In this document: positions 10,243 through 18,682 of the stretch, piece after piece
Layout: the number at the start of each line of letters is the position of its first letter
How positions within the stretch are numbered: position 1 is the first letter of the stretch
Assembly: GCA_046296195.1 (NCBI GenBank)
Contig: JBKBLR010000005.1
Location: 62,001-126,000 of the forward strand
Source of the DNA: Amphiplicatus sp046296195
GTDB taxonomy: Bacteria; Pseudomonadota; Alphaproteobacteria; Caulobacterales; Parvularculaceae
Reading direction: 5' to 3'
DNA: 64,000 nucleotides
The notes under the pieces: model-generated
What the model was told of the DNA's origin: nothing
Seen by the model: the letters and a program-made list of their open reading frames with translations, nothing else
Databases searched by the model: none
Translations under genes and position numbers: made by a program

Positions 10243-10944
10243 TTATTCGATGGCGTAGACGATCGTCACGGTCGCGCTGATCGTCTGTTCGCCGGCCATG
10301 ATGGGGACGGCCTTGGCCTCCGCCATGTCGGCGCGCAGCACCACGGGATAGGGACCGGGCGCGACGCTGACGCTGTCTGAAATCTGCAGCACGCGACCGA
10401 GCTTGACGCCCGCCGCCTCGGCGTAGAGCGAGGCGCGCTCGCGCGCATCCGCCGCCGCCGCGCGCCGTGCGTCATTGAGCAGCGGCTTTGGATCGGCGAA
10501 TCCGAACGAGATCGAATCAAGCCGGTTCGATCCCGACGACACCGCCTTGTCGATGACGCCGCCCGCCTTTTCGAGATTGCGCAGGTTCACTCTGACCGTG
10601 TTCGTCGCCTGATAGCCGATGAGGCGCGGCGCCCCGCCCTCGCGCGAATAATCATACCGTGCCCCGACCGAAAGGTTCGACGTCTGGATGTCTTTCTTGT
10701 CAACGCCGGCGTCGCGGAGCGTCTTGATCGTCGCTTCCATCTGCGCGGAGTTCTTGCGCAGGGCCTCGGACGCCGTCGCGCCGTCCGCTTCGACGCCGAG
10801 CGTGAGGTAGGCCATGTCAGGCGCTTTCGTCGCCTCGCCGGCGCCTGTGACGATGATCGTGCGAGCATTCTCCCAGCCTTCGGCGGCGGCGGGCGCTGCG
10901 ACGAGGCCGGCGGCGAGCGCGGCGACAGGGATCGAGGGATGCAT
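10243..10944 (-). CDS. Secreted SIMPL (DUF541) domain protein
   Basis: The start at 10944 gives 233 residues with a clear signal peptide (about 20 residues, ending AAPAAAEG). The mature part is a SIMPL/DUF541 domain, seen in ITVTGxGE-like IIVTGAGEATKAPD, in NLSVGARYDYS, and in the terminal SATVTIVYAIE. The family is periplasmic or outer-membrane associated, and its members are linked to oxidative stress and antigenicity in a few bacteria; the biochemical role is unknown. The open frame continues far upstream through the tRNA, but that part is not coding. Confidence 0.88.
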   Translation of the reverse strand: MHPSIPVAALAAGLVAAPAAAEGWENARTIIVTGAGEATKAPDMAYLTLGVEADGATASEALRKNSAQMEATIKTLRDAGVDKKDIQTSNLSVGARYDYSREGGAPRLIGYQATNTVRVNLRNLEKAGGVIDKAVSSGSNRLDSISFGFADPKPLLNDARRAAAADARERASLYAEAAGVKLGRVLQISDSVSVAPGPYPVVLRADMAEAKAVPIMAGEQTISATVTIVYAIE

Positions 10945-11093
10945 CAGAAGACTCCTTCCTGGACGCGCGGGAGAGAAGGCCCGCTCCCCGGCGAAATCAA
11001 GGCTGAAACCCGAACGGATTGCGGCCTTGGGGGGCGCCCAGGTTGCTGTTATAGGCGACGCTTCGCCTCCGGCGCGCATCGCCGCGCCGGCGC

Positions 11094-11169
11094 GGGCCTG
11101 TAGCTCAATGGTCAGAGCTGGCGGCTCATAACCGCTTGGTTGGGGGTTCGAGTCCCTCCGGGCCCACCA
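11094..11169 (+). tRNA. tRNA with CAU anticodon, probably tRNA-Ile2 (lysidine type)
   Basis: A complete 76-nt cloverleaf can be drawn. The acceptor stem GGGCCTG (11094-11100) pairs with the 3' CGGGCCC, followed by A and an encoded CCA at 11167-11169. The D arm is GCTC...GAGC, the anticodon arm GGCGG-CTCATAA-CCGC has anticodon CAU, and the T arm is GGGGG-TTCGAGT-CCCTC. The GGGCCTG acceptor stem and the CTTGGTTG variable region resemble isoleucine tRNAs more than elongator methionine, so a lysidine-modified tRNA-Ile2 is likelier than tRNA-Met. The gene borders a transposon graveyard and the start of the catabolic region. Confidence 0.9.
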
Positions 11170-11343
11170 AACAGTCTCCGGAAACTGTCCGCCTTTCGTC
11201 TCCTTTAGAATTCCCCCCGCACTTCCAGGAATTAGCAACGAATTGGCGCGAGCAGAGAACATATTTGCAGCATTCAGCTGGGGCGCCTCCGGAAAGGTCC
11301 TTGGATTTTGGGTAGAATCCGTCAACCCGAGAGGAGACAGACG

Positions 11344-11608
11344 ATGAGGAAGTCGCGGTTCACGGAGCAGCAGATCATCGCGATCCAGACCGAGCGGGAA
11401 CGAGGGTCAGTAACGACGGAGGTCTGCCGAAGGCACAGGATCAGCCCGGCGACCCTTCTGTAAATGGACGTCCAAGTTAGGCGGCATGGATGTGTCGGAT
11501 GCGAGGAAGCTCCGGACGCTGGAGTCAGAGAACGCGAAGCTGAAGCGGCTTCTCGCCGACGCCTATCTCGACATCGCGGCGTTGAAAGACGTTCTGGGAA
11601 AGAGCTGA
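11344..11608 (+). pseudogene. IS3-family transposase OrfA, frameshifted
   Basis: From the ATG at 11344 the frame reads MRKSRFTEQQIIAIQTERE, the usual start of an IS3-family OrfA with its helix-turn-helix, but ends at a TAA at 11461. Dropping one C near 11452-11455 restores the rest of the protein (FCKWTSKLGGMDVSDARKL, a leucine-zipper-like ENAKLKRLLADA, and ALKDVLGKS) to a TGA at 11606-11608. About 90 bp after it resemble the beginning of OrfB (KELTAQQARCAAALRMIEKL) and then break off. The element is therefore both frameshifted and truncated. Confidence 0.8.
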
Positions 11609-11750
11609 GAAAGAGCTGACGGCCCAACAAGCGCGTTGCGCGGCGGCGCTGAGGATGATTGAGAAGCTCGATCTCTCCCAGGTCCGCGCAAGGTCTTGCC
11701 GTGAAGCAGCGGGGCAGGAAGCGCGCGACCGGGACACGCGGGACAGTCAG

Positions 11751-12053
11751 GAGATCAGCGCCGCCGTCGCGCCCGGCGCCCACGCCGTCCTCATTGTTGA
11801 TTAGGCCGGCTGGCACATGACGCCAAAGCTGAAGACGCCTGCAAACATCACCATCCTGCCGCTCCCCGCCAGAGCGCCCGAACTCAATCCCGTCGAAAAC
11901 GTCTGGCAGTTCATGCGGGATAACTGGCTCTCAAACCGCGTCTTCAAAAACTATGACGAAATCGTCGCCCTGTGCTGCGAGGCATGGACAAAACTCGTCG
12001 ATCAGCCGTGGCGCATCATGTCCATCGGAAATCGCAAATGGGCCAATGCGTGA
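11751..12053 (+). pseudogene. IS630-family transposase, C-terminal remnant
   Basis: The frame 11751-12053 encodes the last 100 residues of an IS630/Tc1-like DDE transposase. The pieces are EISAAVAPGAHAVLIVD, then a TAG at 11802-11804 where the family has Gln before AGWH, then LPLPARAPELNPVENVWQFM and DNWLSNRVF, and finally IMSIGNRKWANA. The second catalytic Asp and the Glu in the PELNPVE motif are retained, but the N-terminal two thirds are gone and the frame holds a nonsense codon, so it cannot be active. Confidence 0.85.
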
Positions 12054-12087
12054 TCCTCAGCGAAAGTTGGTATTAGGCGCGGAACAC

Positions 12088-12116
12088 AATTCCCTGTTCC
12101 GCGGGAGCAGGGAATT
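12088..12116. repeat. Inverted repeat AATTCCCTG...CAGGGAATT
   Basis: AATTCCCTG at 12088-12096 and its exact complement CAGGGAATT at 12108-12116 flank 11 bases. Further TTCCCT copies follow at about 12190-12210. The 293-bp stretch 12054-12346 holds no gene; similar AATTCCCTG-rich DNA is, from memory, a common non-coding companion of transposase debris in Alphaproteobacteria. Confidence 0.45.
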
Positions 12117-12346
12117 CGCATCCAGGCCTATGAAATATCCCGGCTATCCGCCGCAAAATTCGCGCCGAACCGCCCAATATCGACGTTTTTCCCTATAAAT
12201 TCCCTGATAAAGTGGAAAATGACGGCCGAGACCCGTTCGAGCAGGACTACTTTCACCGCCATTGCGACACATGGCCAAGCCATTTGAGCGCTTTTTGGCG
12301 CCGTGGGGCGAGATAACCATCAAGGCGGCGAAACCGCGCCAATGGC

Positions 12347-13225
12347 TCATTCGGCCGCGTCTCTGACAAGGGAAAGATCATAGGAACGCCCAAGCACAAG
12401 CAATTCCTCGAGACCGAGCAGCCCATTGATCTCGTCAAAGGTCAGCATGCGCTGCATGTAATTGCTGGATGAGCCGTCACGCAAAAGGGTGGCGAAAAAT
12501 TCCTGCGCCATAAAGGCAGACGCGCGGGCGAGCGCACCTGGCGCAATTACCAGCCTATATCCGATCGCTGCAAGCTGATCTACTGATAGGATCGGTGTTC
12601 TTCCGCCCTCAACCATATTCGCGACAAGCGGAATGCGGTGCGCAAAGCGTTTACCTGCAAGAGCGAGTTCTTCCTCACTTCTCAGCGCCTCGATGAAGAG
12701 CACGTCTGCGCCAACCTCGATGAACGCCTCTGCGCGATCAAAGGCCGCGTCCACTCCCTCAACGCTAACCGCATCGGTCCGCGCTATGATAAGAAACTCA
12801 GTGTTGCGCCGCGCATCGAGCGCGGCGGCGATCTTTCCACACATTTCGGCGGGCGGCACAAGCGCCTTACCGGCCAAATGCCCACACCGTTTCGGCATTG
12901 CCTGATCTTCGAGCTGGATCGCGGCGGCGCCGGCGTTCTCAATCGCCCGCACCGCTCTCTGCACATTGAGCGCGTTGCCGAAACCGGTGTCGGCGTCGAC
13001 GATCAGCGGCGTCTCCACCCGGTCGGTGATGCGCTGTGCGGCGTCGACGACCCGCGTCAGGTCGAGAAAGCCGAGATCGGGCCGTCCGAGCTGGGTGTAG
13101 GCGAGCGCCGCGCCAGAAAGGTAAAGCGCCCGAGCGCCGGCTCGGGCCGCGATCAGCCCCGACAGGGCGTCAAAAACGCCGGGCGCCAGGATCGCTTGCC
13201 CTGACGGCAGGTCCAGTCGTTTCAT
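12347..13225 (-). CDS. Isocitrate lyase/PEP mutase-family C-C lyase (alkylmalate-type lyase)
   Basis: The 292-residue protein starts at 13225 behind GAGG. It is a TIM-barrel lyase of the methylisocitrate lyase, 2,3-dimethylmalate lyase and PEP mutase group. The magnesium site motif DADTGFGN and the catalytic-loop signature KRCGHLAGK (with the general-acid Cys) are intact, so it should be a true lyase and not an oxaloacetate decarboxylase. Such enzymes split a 2-hydroxy-dicarboxylate into pyruvate or glyoxylate plus a carboxylic acid. There are no prpC/prpD partners of the propionate cycle beside it; instead a LeuCD-like hydratase sits in the same regulon, which suggests an alkylmalate substrate (inference). 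The promoter carries the cluster palindrome 33 bp upstream and is shared with the divergent operon at 13330. Confidence 0.85.
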   Translation of the reverse strand: MKRLDLPSGQAILAPGVFDALSGLIAARAGARALYLSGAALAYTQLGRPDLGFLDLTRVVDAAQRITDRVETPLIVDADTGFGNALNVQRAVRAIENAGAAAIQLEDQAMPKRCGHLAGKALVPPAEMCGKIAAALDARRNTEFLIIARTDAVSVEGVDAAFDRAEAFIEVGADVLFIEALRSEEELALAGKRFAHRIPLVANMVEGGRTPILSVDQLAAIGYRLVIAPGALARASAFMAQEFFATLLRDGSSSNYMQRMLTFDEINGLLGLEELLVLGRSYDLSLVRDAAE

Positions 13226-13257
13226 CCCTCGCCTCCGGCGGCGCTCTATTGGACGAA

Positions 13258-13271
13258 AATGATATATCATT
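13258..13271. promoter_or_regulatory. Cluster operator, site 1 (perfect palindrome)
   Basis: AATGATATATCATT is a perfect 14-bp palindrome in the divergent gap between the lyase gene (start 33 bp to the left) and the operon beginning at 13330 (59 bp to the right). The same sequence recurs at seven other promoters of this region. The likely binder is the GntR/HutC-type regulator at 25765-26586. Confidence 0.75.
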
Positions 13272-13329
13272 ATAGGCTTGAGGCAAGATATCGCCGACGC
13301 CTTCCTGCAGCCGACCGGAGGTCGATCTG

Positions 13330-13710
13330 ATGACGCCGCCGCGCCCGAAAAACGTCCCCCGGCTTCCTGAGGCCGCTTACGCCTTCTGGTGCGCGGACGG
13401 CCCGTCGGCGGCGACCGTGCGCGTCGCGGCGCTGGCCGGCCACCTTGCGCATATAGAACGCCATCATGACCGCTATCTGATCGCAGGGCCGATGCGCCGC
13501 GATCCGTCGCCGGAAATCTGCGGAAGCTTTTTCATCGTCACCGCCGAGAGCGAGACGGCGGCGCGCGATCTCATCGCGGGCGATCCCTATGTCAGCCAGG
13601 GGGCGTTCGCCTCCATCGACTGCTGCAAGCTGACGCCGGCGGCCGGCCGATGGATGGGCGGCGTGATCTGGGAATCCGCCGACGAATTGATGAGCTACGC
13701 ACGCGGATGA
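13330..13710 (+). CDS. YciI-like small protein
   Basis: The 126-residue protein is the first gene of a six-gene operon on the plus strand. It has the ferredoxin-like alpha/beta pattern of the YciI family: HIERHHDRYLIAGPM (a conserved His region near residue 45), then a strand with FFIVTAESETAARDLIAGDPY, the typical 'E-x-x-x-A-x-x-x-x-x-D-P-Y' helix. YciI-type proteins are small dimeric enzymes or accessory factors often found in ring-cleavage clusters, and the exact reaction is unknown. The start at 13330 is an ATG 8 bp after GGAGG at 13317-13321. It ends in an ATGA overlap with an alternative start of the next gene. Confidence 0.7.
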   Translation: MTPPRPKNVPRLPEAAYAFWCADGPSAATVRVAALAGHLAHIERHHDRYLIAGPMRRDPSPEICGSFFIVTAESETAARDLIAGDPYVSQGAFASIDCCKLTPAAGRWMGGVIWESADELMSYARG

Positions 13711-13721
13711 GGCCTGACACC

Positions 13722-15317
13722 ATGACCGTGGCCAAATCCCATCTTCAGTCAGACTACCTTGCGGAAATCCTCCGAAGGCGGATTGGCGATGCGCATGTTC
13801 GCGACGACGGCGAAACGCTCGACCTCTTCTCGCACGACATTTACGGCCGCGCCGGCGTATGGCCCGCTCTTATCGCCGCGCCAGCCTCGACGATCGAACT
13901 CGCCGATACGGTCAGAATCGCCACGGGGGCGGGCCGCAGCGTGATCGCGCGCGGGGGCGGCATGTCCTACACGGGCGGTTATCTGCCGACAGAACACGGG
14001 GCCGTCGTCATCGACATGCGGCGCATGAACCGCATCATCGACATCAATGAAACCGACATGACGGTCACGCTCGAAACCGGGGCGACGTGGAGCGATCTTC
14101 ATGCTGCGCTCTCGGCGAAGGGCTTGCGCACGCCGTTCTGGGGGCCGCTGTCGGGTGTTTCGTCGACCATCGGCGGCGGCCTTTCGCAGAACAACGCCTT
14201 TTTCGGCGCCGGCGTCCATGGGCCGGCGAGCGACAGCGTCGTCGCGCTCGCCGTCGTGCTGACCGACGGATCAATCCTCAGAACGGGCTCGGCGTCGACG
14301 CAAGGGGCGACGCCCTTTTTCCGCCACTACGGGCCCGATCTCACGGGTCTTTTTCTGGGTGACGCCGGCGCGCTCGGGCTGAAGGCCGAGGCGACGCTGC
14401 GGCTGATCGAGAAGCCGGGGGCGGAAGGCTACGCCTCGTTCGCGTTCAAATCGCGTGAGGCCTGCGCCGCGGCGATGTCGGCGCTAGCCCGCGCCGGGAT
14501 TGGCGCGGAGGTTTTTGCATTCGACCCAAACCTTCAGCGCATCCGGATGAAGCGGGCGAGCCTCGCTGCTGACGTCAAGGCGCTCGCCGGGGTCGTAAAA
14601 GGCCAGAAGAACCTTCTCGCGGGCGTCCGCGAGGCGGCGAAGATCGCGATCGCGGGACGCGATATCGTCGAGGACGACGATTACTCCGTACACCTCGCCG
14701 TCGAAGGCCGCGCCGAGGCGGGCGTAGCGGCCGATCTCGCCGCCGCGCGCCGGATCGCGGCGGAAGCAGGCGGACGCGAGATCGAGAACACCATTCCCAA
14801 AGTCGTCCGCGCGACGCCTTTCACACCGCTCAACGCCATCATCGGCCCGGACGGCGAACGATGGGCGCCCGTGCACGGGATCGTGCCGCATTCGAAAGCG
14901 GCGACGGTCTGGCGGGAAATCGACGACTATTTCGCCAGCCTCAAGGCGGACTTCGACCGCGAGGGCGTTTTCACAGGCTATCTTCTGACCACGCTGTCGA
15001 CCAACGGCTTCCTGATTGAGCCGGTCTTCTACTGGCCTTCCGCGCTCGACGCCTTGCACCGCGAAACGGTCGAAGCCTCCATGATCGCCCGCGTCAAGGC
15101 GTACTCTGAAAATCCGGCCGCGACGACGCTTGTCGCCAAAGCGCGCCGGCGCGTCGCCGAAATTTTCCTCGCCCATGGCGCGGCGCATTTCCAGATCGGC
15201 AAGACCTATCTCTACCGCGAGGGTCGATCGCCTGAAGCTTGGGCGCTGCTCGACTCGCTGAAATCCGCGCTTGATCCGCATCGCCGCCTCAACCCGGGCG
15301 CGCTTGGCCTTACCTGA
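13722..15317 (+). CDS. FAD-linked oxidase (VAO/GlcD type)
   Basis: The protein has 531 residues from the ATG at 13722; an ATG at 13707 that overlaps the previous stop would add five. The N-terminal PCMH-type FAD domain is visible in RSVIARGGGMSYTGGYLP, LETGATWSDLH and GPLSGVSSTIGGGLSQN. The C-terminal cap and the end DPHRRLNPGAL are typical of glycolate-oxidase-D and vanillyl-alcohol-oxidase relatives. Such enzymes oxidise alcohols, hydroxy acids or amines with FAD, passing electrons to oxygen or a carrier. No signal peptide is seen, so it acts in the cytoplasm. It lies between YciI-like and VOC genes in an operon whose promoter carries the cluster operator. Confidence 0.85.
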   Translation: MTVAKSHLQSDYLAEILRRRIGDAHVRDDGETLDLFSHDIYGRAGVWPALIAAPASTIELADTVRIATGAGRSVIARGGGMSYTGGYLPTEHGAVVIDMRRMNRIIDINETDMTVTLETGATWSDLHAALSAKGLRTPFWGPLSGVSSTIGGGLSQNNAFFGAGVHGPASDSVVALAVVLTDGSILRTGSASTQGATPFFRHYGPDLTGLFLGDAGALGLKAEATLRLIEKPGAEGYASFAFKSREACAAAMSALARAGIGAEVFAFDPNLQRIRMKRASLAADVKALAGVVKGQKNLLAGVREAAKIAIAGRDIVEDDDYSVHLAVEGRAEAGVAADLAAARRIAAEAGGREIENTIPKVVRATPFTPLNAIIGPDGERWAPVHGIVPHSKAATVWREIDDYFASLKADFDREGVFTGYLLTTLSTNGFLIEPVFYWPSALDALHRETVEASMIARVKAYSENPAATTLVAKARRRVAEIFLAHGAAHFQIGKTYLYREGRSPEAWALLDSLKSALDPHRRLNPGALGLT

Positions 15318-15336
15318 CCGACGGGAGAAAGCACCC

Positions 15337-16221
15337 ATGAAACTCCTACGCGCCGCCACTCTCGCCGTTCCCGACGCCGCCGCCACCACGCAGCGCTATT
15401 GCGACTGGTTCGACTATGCGGTCGTCGAGCGCGGCGTGCTCGACGACGAACTCGCGCAGAGCTGGGGGGCGCCCGCCAACGCCGGCAGACCCTATACGGT
15501 GCTGGAGCCCTCCTCGCGCGCCGATCTCTACCTCAGGATTGTCGAAGGAGACCGCGCGCCCGGCTACAAGCCGCTCAGGACCTATGGCTGGGCGGCGATA
15601 GAAATCTGCGTACAGGACGTGCTCGCCGCCAATGCACGCATCATGGAATCGCCCTTCGAGATCATCGGGCCGCCGCGCGAGATTGAAGGACTTCCTGCCA
15701 TCTATCCGATGCAGGTCGAAGGGCCGGACGGCGAAATCATCTATTTGACGCAGATCAGGAGCGACCTGCCGGCCTATGACCTGCCGCGCGCCGCGACGCC
15801 GATCGACAAGCTGTTCATCTGCGTGCTCGCCTGTTCCGACATGCGTGGCAGCATCAAATGGTTCGAAAACACCGTCGGGCTCAGCTTCGGGCGCGAGATG
15901 GAGATCGTCTATACGATGCTCGCAAAAGCGTTCGGGACGCCGATGGACAAGCTCTATACGATCTCGACGATGGTTCATGAGCGAGACGTCTTTCTCGAAC
16001 TCGACCAGTACCCGCCGGAGGCGACCCCGCGCCCGACCGTCGCCGGCCAGCTGCCGCCCGCTGTCGCGATGGTGACGCTGAAGGTTCCCGATTTCGGCCG
16101 CGTGCGCGGCGACTGGATCACGCCGCCCAAACGCCGTGACGGGCCCGTTTACAAAGGCGGCCGCGCCGGCACCCTGCGCGCCCCGGACGGCGCGCTCGTA
16201 GAAATCGTCGAGAAGGTTTGA
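15337..16221 (+). CDS. Two-domain VOC (glyoxalase/dioxygenase fold) protein
   Basis: The 294-residue product starts at 15337, 8 bp after GGGAG. It shows two VOC modules: residues 1-140 (LLRAATLAVPDAAATTQRYCDWF, ending MQVEGPDGEIIYLTQI) and residues 150-290 (KLFICVLACSDMRGSIKWFENTVGLSFGRE, ending LRAPDGALVEIVEKV). The beta-alpha-beta-beta-beta pattern and the 'PDG-x-x-x-E' end of each module are the usual marks. VOC proteins include ring-cleaving dioxygenases, glyoxalases and epimerases. The metal ligands are not obvious, so the chemistry is open. No signal peptide is present, unlike the later VOC genes in this operon and at 40612. Confidence 0.75.
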   Translation: MKLLRAATLAVPDAAATTQRYCDWFDYAVVERGVLDDELAQSWGAPANAGRPYTVLEPSSRADLYLRIVEGDRAPGYKPLRTYGWAAIEICVQDVLAANARIMESPFEIIGPPREIEGLPAIYPMQVEGPDGEIIYLTQIRSDLPAYDLPRAATPIDKLFICVLACSDMRGSIKWFENTVGLSFGREMEIVYTMLAKAFGTPMDKLYTISTMVHERDVFLELDQYPPEATPRPTVAGQLPPAVAMVTLKVPDFGRVRGDWITPPKRRDGPVYKGGRAGTLRAPDGALVEIVEKV

Positions 16222-17231
16222 TGTCCCGGATGCGCCGAATCGTTCTGGCGCGCCCGCTCGCCGCGGCCCCGGTCGCGGCGGACTTCAGGCTTGAGGAGAC
16301 GACCCTGCCCGAGCCGTCCGAGGGCGAGCTGCTCGCGCGTACGCTGTACCTGTCGCTCGATCCTTATGTCGGTTCGGTGCTGCGGGGCCGCCATCTTGGC
16401 GATCATCAACCACAGCCGGGCGATCTCGTTCCGGGCCGCGGCATCGGCGAAGTGATCGCGTCGCGCGCTACCGGCTTTGAGGCAGGGGACATCGTTCGCG
16501 GCGAATTCGGATGGCGCGATCACGCCATCCTGCCCGCGGCAGCCGCGCAGAAGATCACTCCCGAAGACGCGCCCTTGTCGGCGCAGCTCGGCGTCGCCGG
16601 CATGCCGGGGCTCACCGCCTATGCCGGCATCAAGCATCTCGCCAAAGTCAGCGGCGGCGAACATGTGCTCGTCTCCTCTGCGGCCGGCGCGGTGGGCGGC
16701 GCCGCCGGGCAGATCGCGCGCATTCTCGGCGCGGCGCGCGTCGTCGGGATCGCCGGATCCCCCTCCAAATGCGCGGTCGTCACTGGCGATTATGGCTTCG
16801 ACACCTGCGTCAACTATCGCAACGCCGGCTGGAAGGACGCGCTGAAGGACGCGCTGCCGCGCGGCGCCGACGTTTATTTCGACAATGTCGGCGGCGAACT
16901 TCTGATGACCGCCCTTCTCAATCTCGCCAATTACGGGCGCGTCGTGTTTTGCGGCCTCGCCTCGCAATATCACACTGACGAGCGCCCCGCCGGCCCCAAT
17001 CCCGGGCTTTACATCGCTAAGCGCGCGCAGCTTTATGGACTTGTCGTCTATGATTTCGAGCATGAGCAGGTCGCCTTCACTCGGCTCGCCGGCGGCTGGA
17101 TCCGCGAAGGCAGGCTGGCCGTGACAGAAGATCGCGTAGAGGGTCTCGAAAACGCGCCGGGGCTTTTTGAAAAGCTGATGCGGGGCGAGAATGTCGGCAA
17201 AGCGATCGTCCGTGTCGGCGACAAGGCTTGA
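16221..17231 (+). CDS. NADP-dependent double-bond reductase (MDR family, CurA-like)
   Basis: The 336 residues start with an ATG at 16221 that shares its A with the stop of the previous gene (TGATG). The protein is a zinc-free medium-chain reductase of the prostaglandin reductase / curcumin reductase CurA group: LARTLYLSLDPYVGSVLRG near residue 40, GMPGLTAYAGI at about 130, the nucleotide site SSAAGAVGGAAGQIARILG at about 155, and YFDNVGGELL at about 217. Such enzymes reduce C=C bonds conjugated to a carbonyl with NADPH. In this cluster it could saturate an exocyclic or ring double bond of the substrate (inference). Confidence 0.87.
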   Translation: MSRMRRIVLARPLAAAPVAADFRLEETTLPEPSEGELLARTLYLSLDPYVGSVLRGRHLGDHQPQPGDLVPGRGIGEVIASRATGFEAGDIVRGEFGWRDHAILPAAAAQKITPEDAPLSAQLGVAGMPGLTAYAGIKHLAKVSGGEHVLVSSAAGAVGGAAGQIARILGAARVVGIAGSPSKCAVVTGDYGFDTCVNYRNAGWKDALKDALPRGADVYFDNVGGELLMTALLNLANYGRVVFCGLASQYHTDERPAGPNPGLYIAKRAQLYGLVVYDFEHEQVAFTRLAGGWIREGRLAVTEDRVEGLENAPGLFEKLMRGENVGKAIVRVGDKA

Positions 17232-17247
17232 GCAGGAAGAGAACGCC

Positions 17248-18672
17248 ATGACGGAGGGGACGAGGCTCAGCGCCAGGAACCCGCGGACAGGCGAGGCCGA
17301 TTTCGACTTCGTCAGCCCTTCACCCGCAGCGCTCGCCGCGACGGCCACGGCGTTGCGCGACGGACAGCGGCGCTGGCGCGCGATGACAGTCGAGCGCCGG
17401 TCTGAATTTCTCGGCCTTTGGCGCGACGAGGTCGCGCGCCGGCGTGAGCCGCTGTTCGAGGCGCTTTCAGCCGACACCGGTCGGCGCGCGATCGCGCGAC
17501 AGGAGATCGACGCCTTTCTCCAGATGATCGACCGCTGGCGCAAGGAAGCGCCCGCACTGCTCGCGGCGAGCGAGGCGCCGTCGCGGGTCTTCCCGCACAT
17601 CACGATCCGCGCAGAAGCAGAGCCCTATCCGCTGGTCGCCGCGATCAGCCCCTGGAACTTTCCGCTGCTGCTCGCCTTCATCGACGCCATTCCGGCGCTG
17701 CTCGCGGGCGCGGCGGTGTTCGTGAAGCCGAGCGAAGTGACGCCGCGTTTCGTCGGGCCGCTGAATGAGACGATCGCCGCCGTGCCCGAACTGTCGAGCG
17801 TCCTTGCCGTCGCGGCCGGCGACGGCGCGGCCGGCGCCGCGCTCATTTCCCTTGTCGACGCCGTCGCTTTCACTGGCAGCGTCGCCACTGGACGGAAAGT
17901 GGCGGAGGCTTGCGCGAAAGCCTTCATACCTGCTTTTCTTGAGCTCGGCGGCAAGGACCCCGCAATCGTGCTAGACGGCGCGGACGTCGAACGGGCCGCG
18001 ACGGCGATCCTGCGCGCCTCGGTCGTCTCGACGGGCCAAGCCTGCCAGTCGATCGAACGGGTCTATGTCGCCAGAACAATCTTTGAGCCCTTTCTCGCCC
18101 GCCTTGTCGAGAAGGCGGTGGCGACACGGCTCGCCGTCGAGCCGGGCGGCGTGCTCGGCCCCCTCATCTTTGAGCGGCAGGCGCAGATCATCGCCGATCA
18201 TCTGACCGAGGCCGTCGCCAAAGGAGCTGTTATTCATTGCGGCGGATCAATCGAGCGGCATGGCGGCGGCTACTGGATCGGGCCGACCGTCATCACAGAC
18301 GTCACGCATGAAATGAAGGTGATGACCGAGGAAACTTTCGGGCCTGTCATTCCGGTCATGCCCTTTGAGACGGTCGAAGACGCGGTGCGTCTCGCCAATG
18401 ACACGATCTACGGCCTTTCCGCCGCCGTCTTCGCCGGCAGTGAGAATGAGGCGCTCGCCGTCGCGCGACGCCTCGAAGCCGGCGGCGTCTCGATCAATGA
18501 CGCAGGCCTGACAACGATGGTGTTCGAAGCGCAGAAAAGCGGCTTCAAACTGTCCGGCATTGGCCCCTCGCGCATGGGCGCGTCAGGCCTTACGCGCTTC
18601 CTGCGCCACAAGGCGATCTACATCAATCGCGGACCTGCGCTTCCCATCGTCGCTTTCGCGGAAACGGACTGA
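17248..18672 (+). CDS. NAD(P)-dependent aldehyde dehydrogenase
   Basis: The start at 17248 (MTEGTRLSARNP) gives 474 residues, full length for the ALDH superfamily. The cofactor site includes ISPWNFPLL and FVKPSEVTP, the Glu lies in FLELGGKDPAIV (about residue 235), and the nucleophile Cys in STGQACQSIERVYV (about 270). FGPVIPVMPFETVEDAVRLAN and the terminal GPSRMGASGLTRFLRHKA complete the fold. It oxidises an aldehyde to the acid, probably one formed by a neighbouring oxidase. The C-terminal region is somewhat unlike well-known members, so the substrate cannot be given. Confidence 0.9.
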   Translation: MTEGTRLSARNPRTGEADFDFVSPSPAALAATATALRDGQRRWRAMTVERRSEFLGLWRDEVARRREPLFEALSADTGRRAIARQEIDAFLQMIDRWRKEAPALLAASEAPSRVFPHITIRAEAEPYPLVAAISPWNFPLLLAFIDAIPALLAGAAVFVKPSEVTPRFVGPLNETIAAVPELSSVLAVAAGDGAAGAALISLVDAVAFTGSVATGRKVAEACAKAFIPAFLELGGKDPAIVLDGADVERAATAILRASVVSTGQACQSIERVYVARTIFEPFLARLVEKAVATRLAVEPGGVLGPLIFERQAQIIADHLTEAVAKGAVIHCGGSIERHGGGYWIGPTVITDVTHEMKVMTEETFGPVIPVMPFETVEDAVRLANDTIYGLSAAVFAGSENEALAVARRLEAGGVSINDAGLTTMVFEAQKSGFKLSGIGPSRMGASGLTRFLRHKAIYINRGPALPIVAFAETD

Positions 18673-18682
18673 GCATCGCCTG

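Larger units (their letters stand above)
11344..12053 (+). mobile_element. Composite of decayed insertion sequences 3' of the tRNA
   Basis: Two unrelated transposase remnants (IS3-type, then IS630-type) lie head to tail within 710 bp, starting 174 bp after the tRNA. No terminal inverted repeats or target duplications could be recognised. The stretch separates the left chromosomal block from the catabolic supercluster, which is the usual position of insertion debris at a genomic-island boundary. Confidence 0.75.

Noticed and set aside
14484..15389. A 301-codon minus-strand frame inside the FAD oxidase gene
   Set aside because: Arg/Glu/Asp-rich shadow of a well-supported plus-strand gene.
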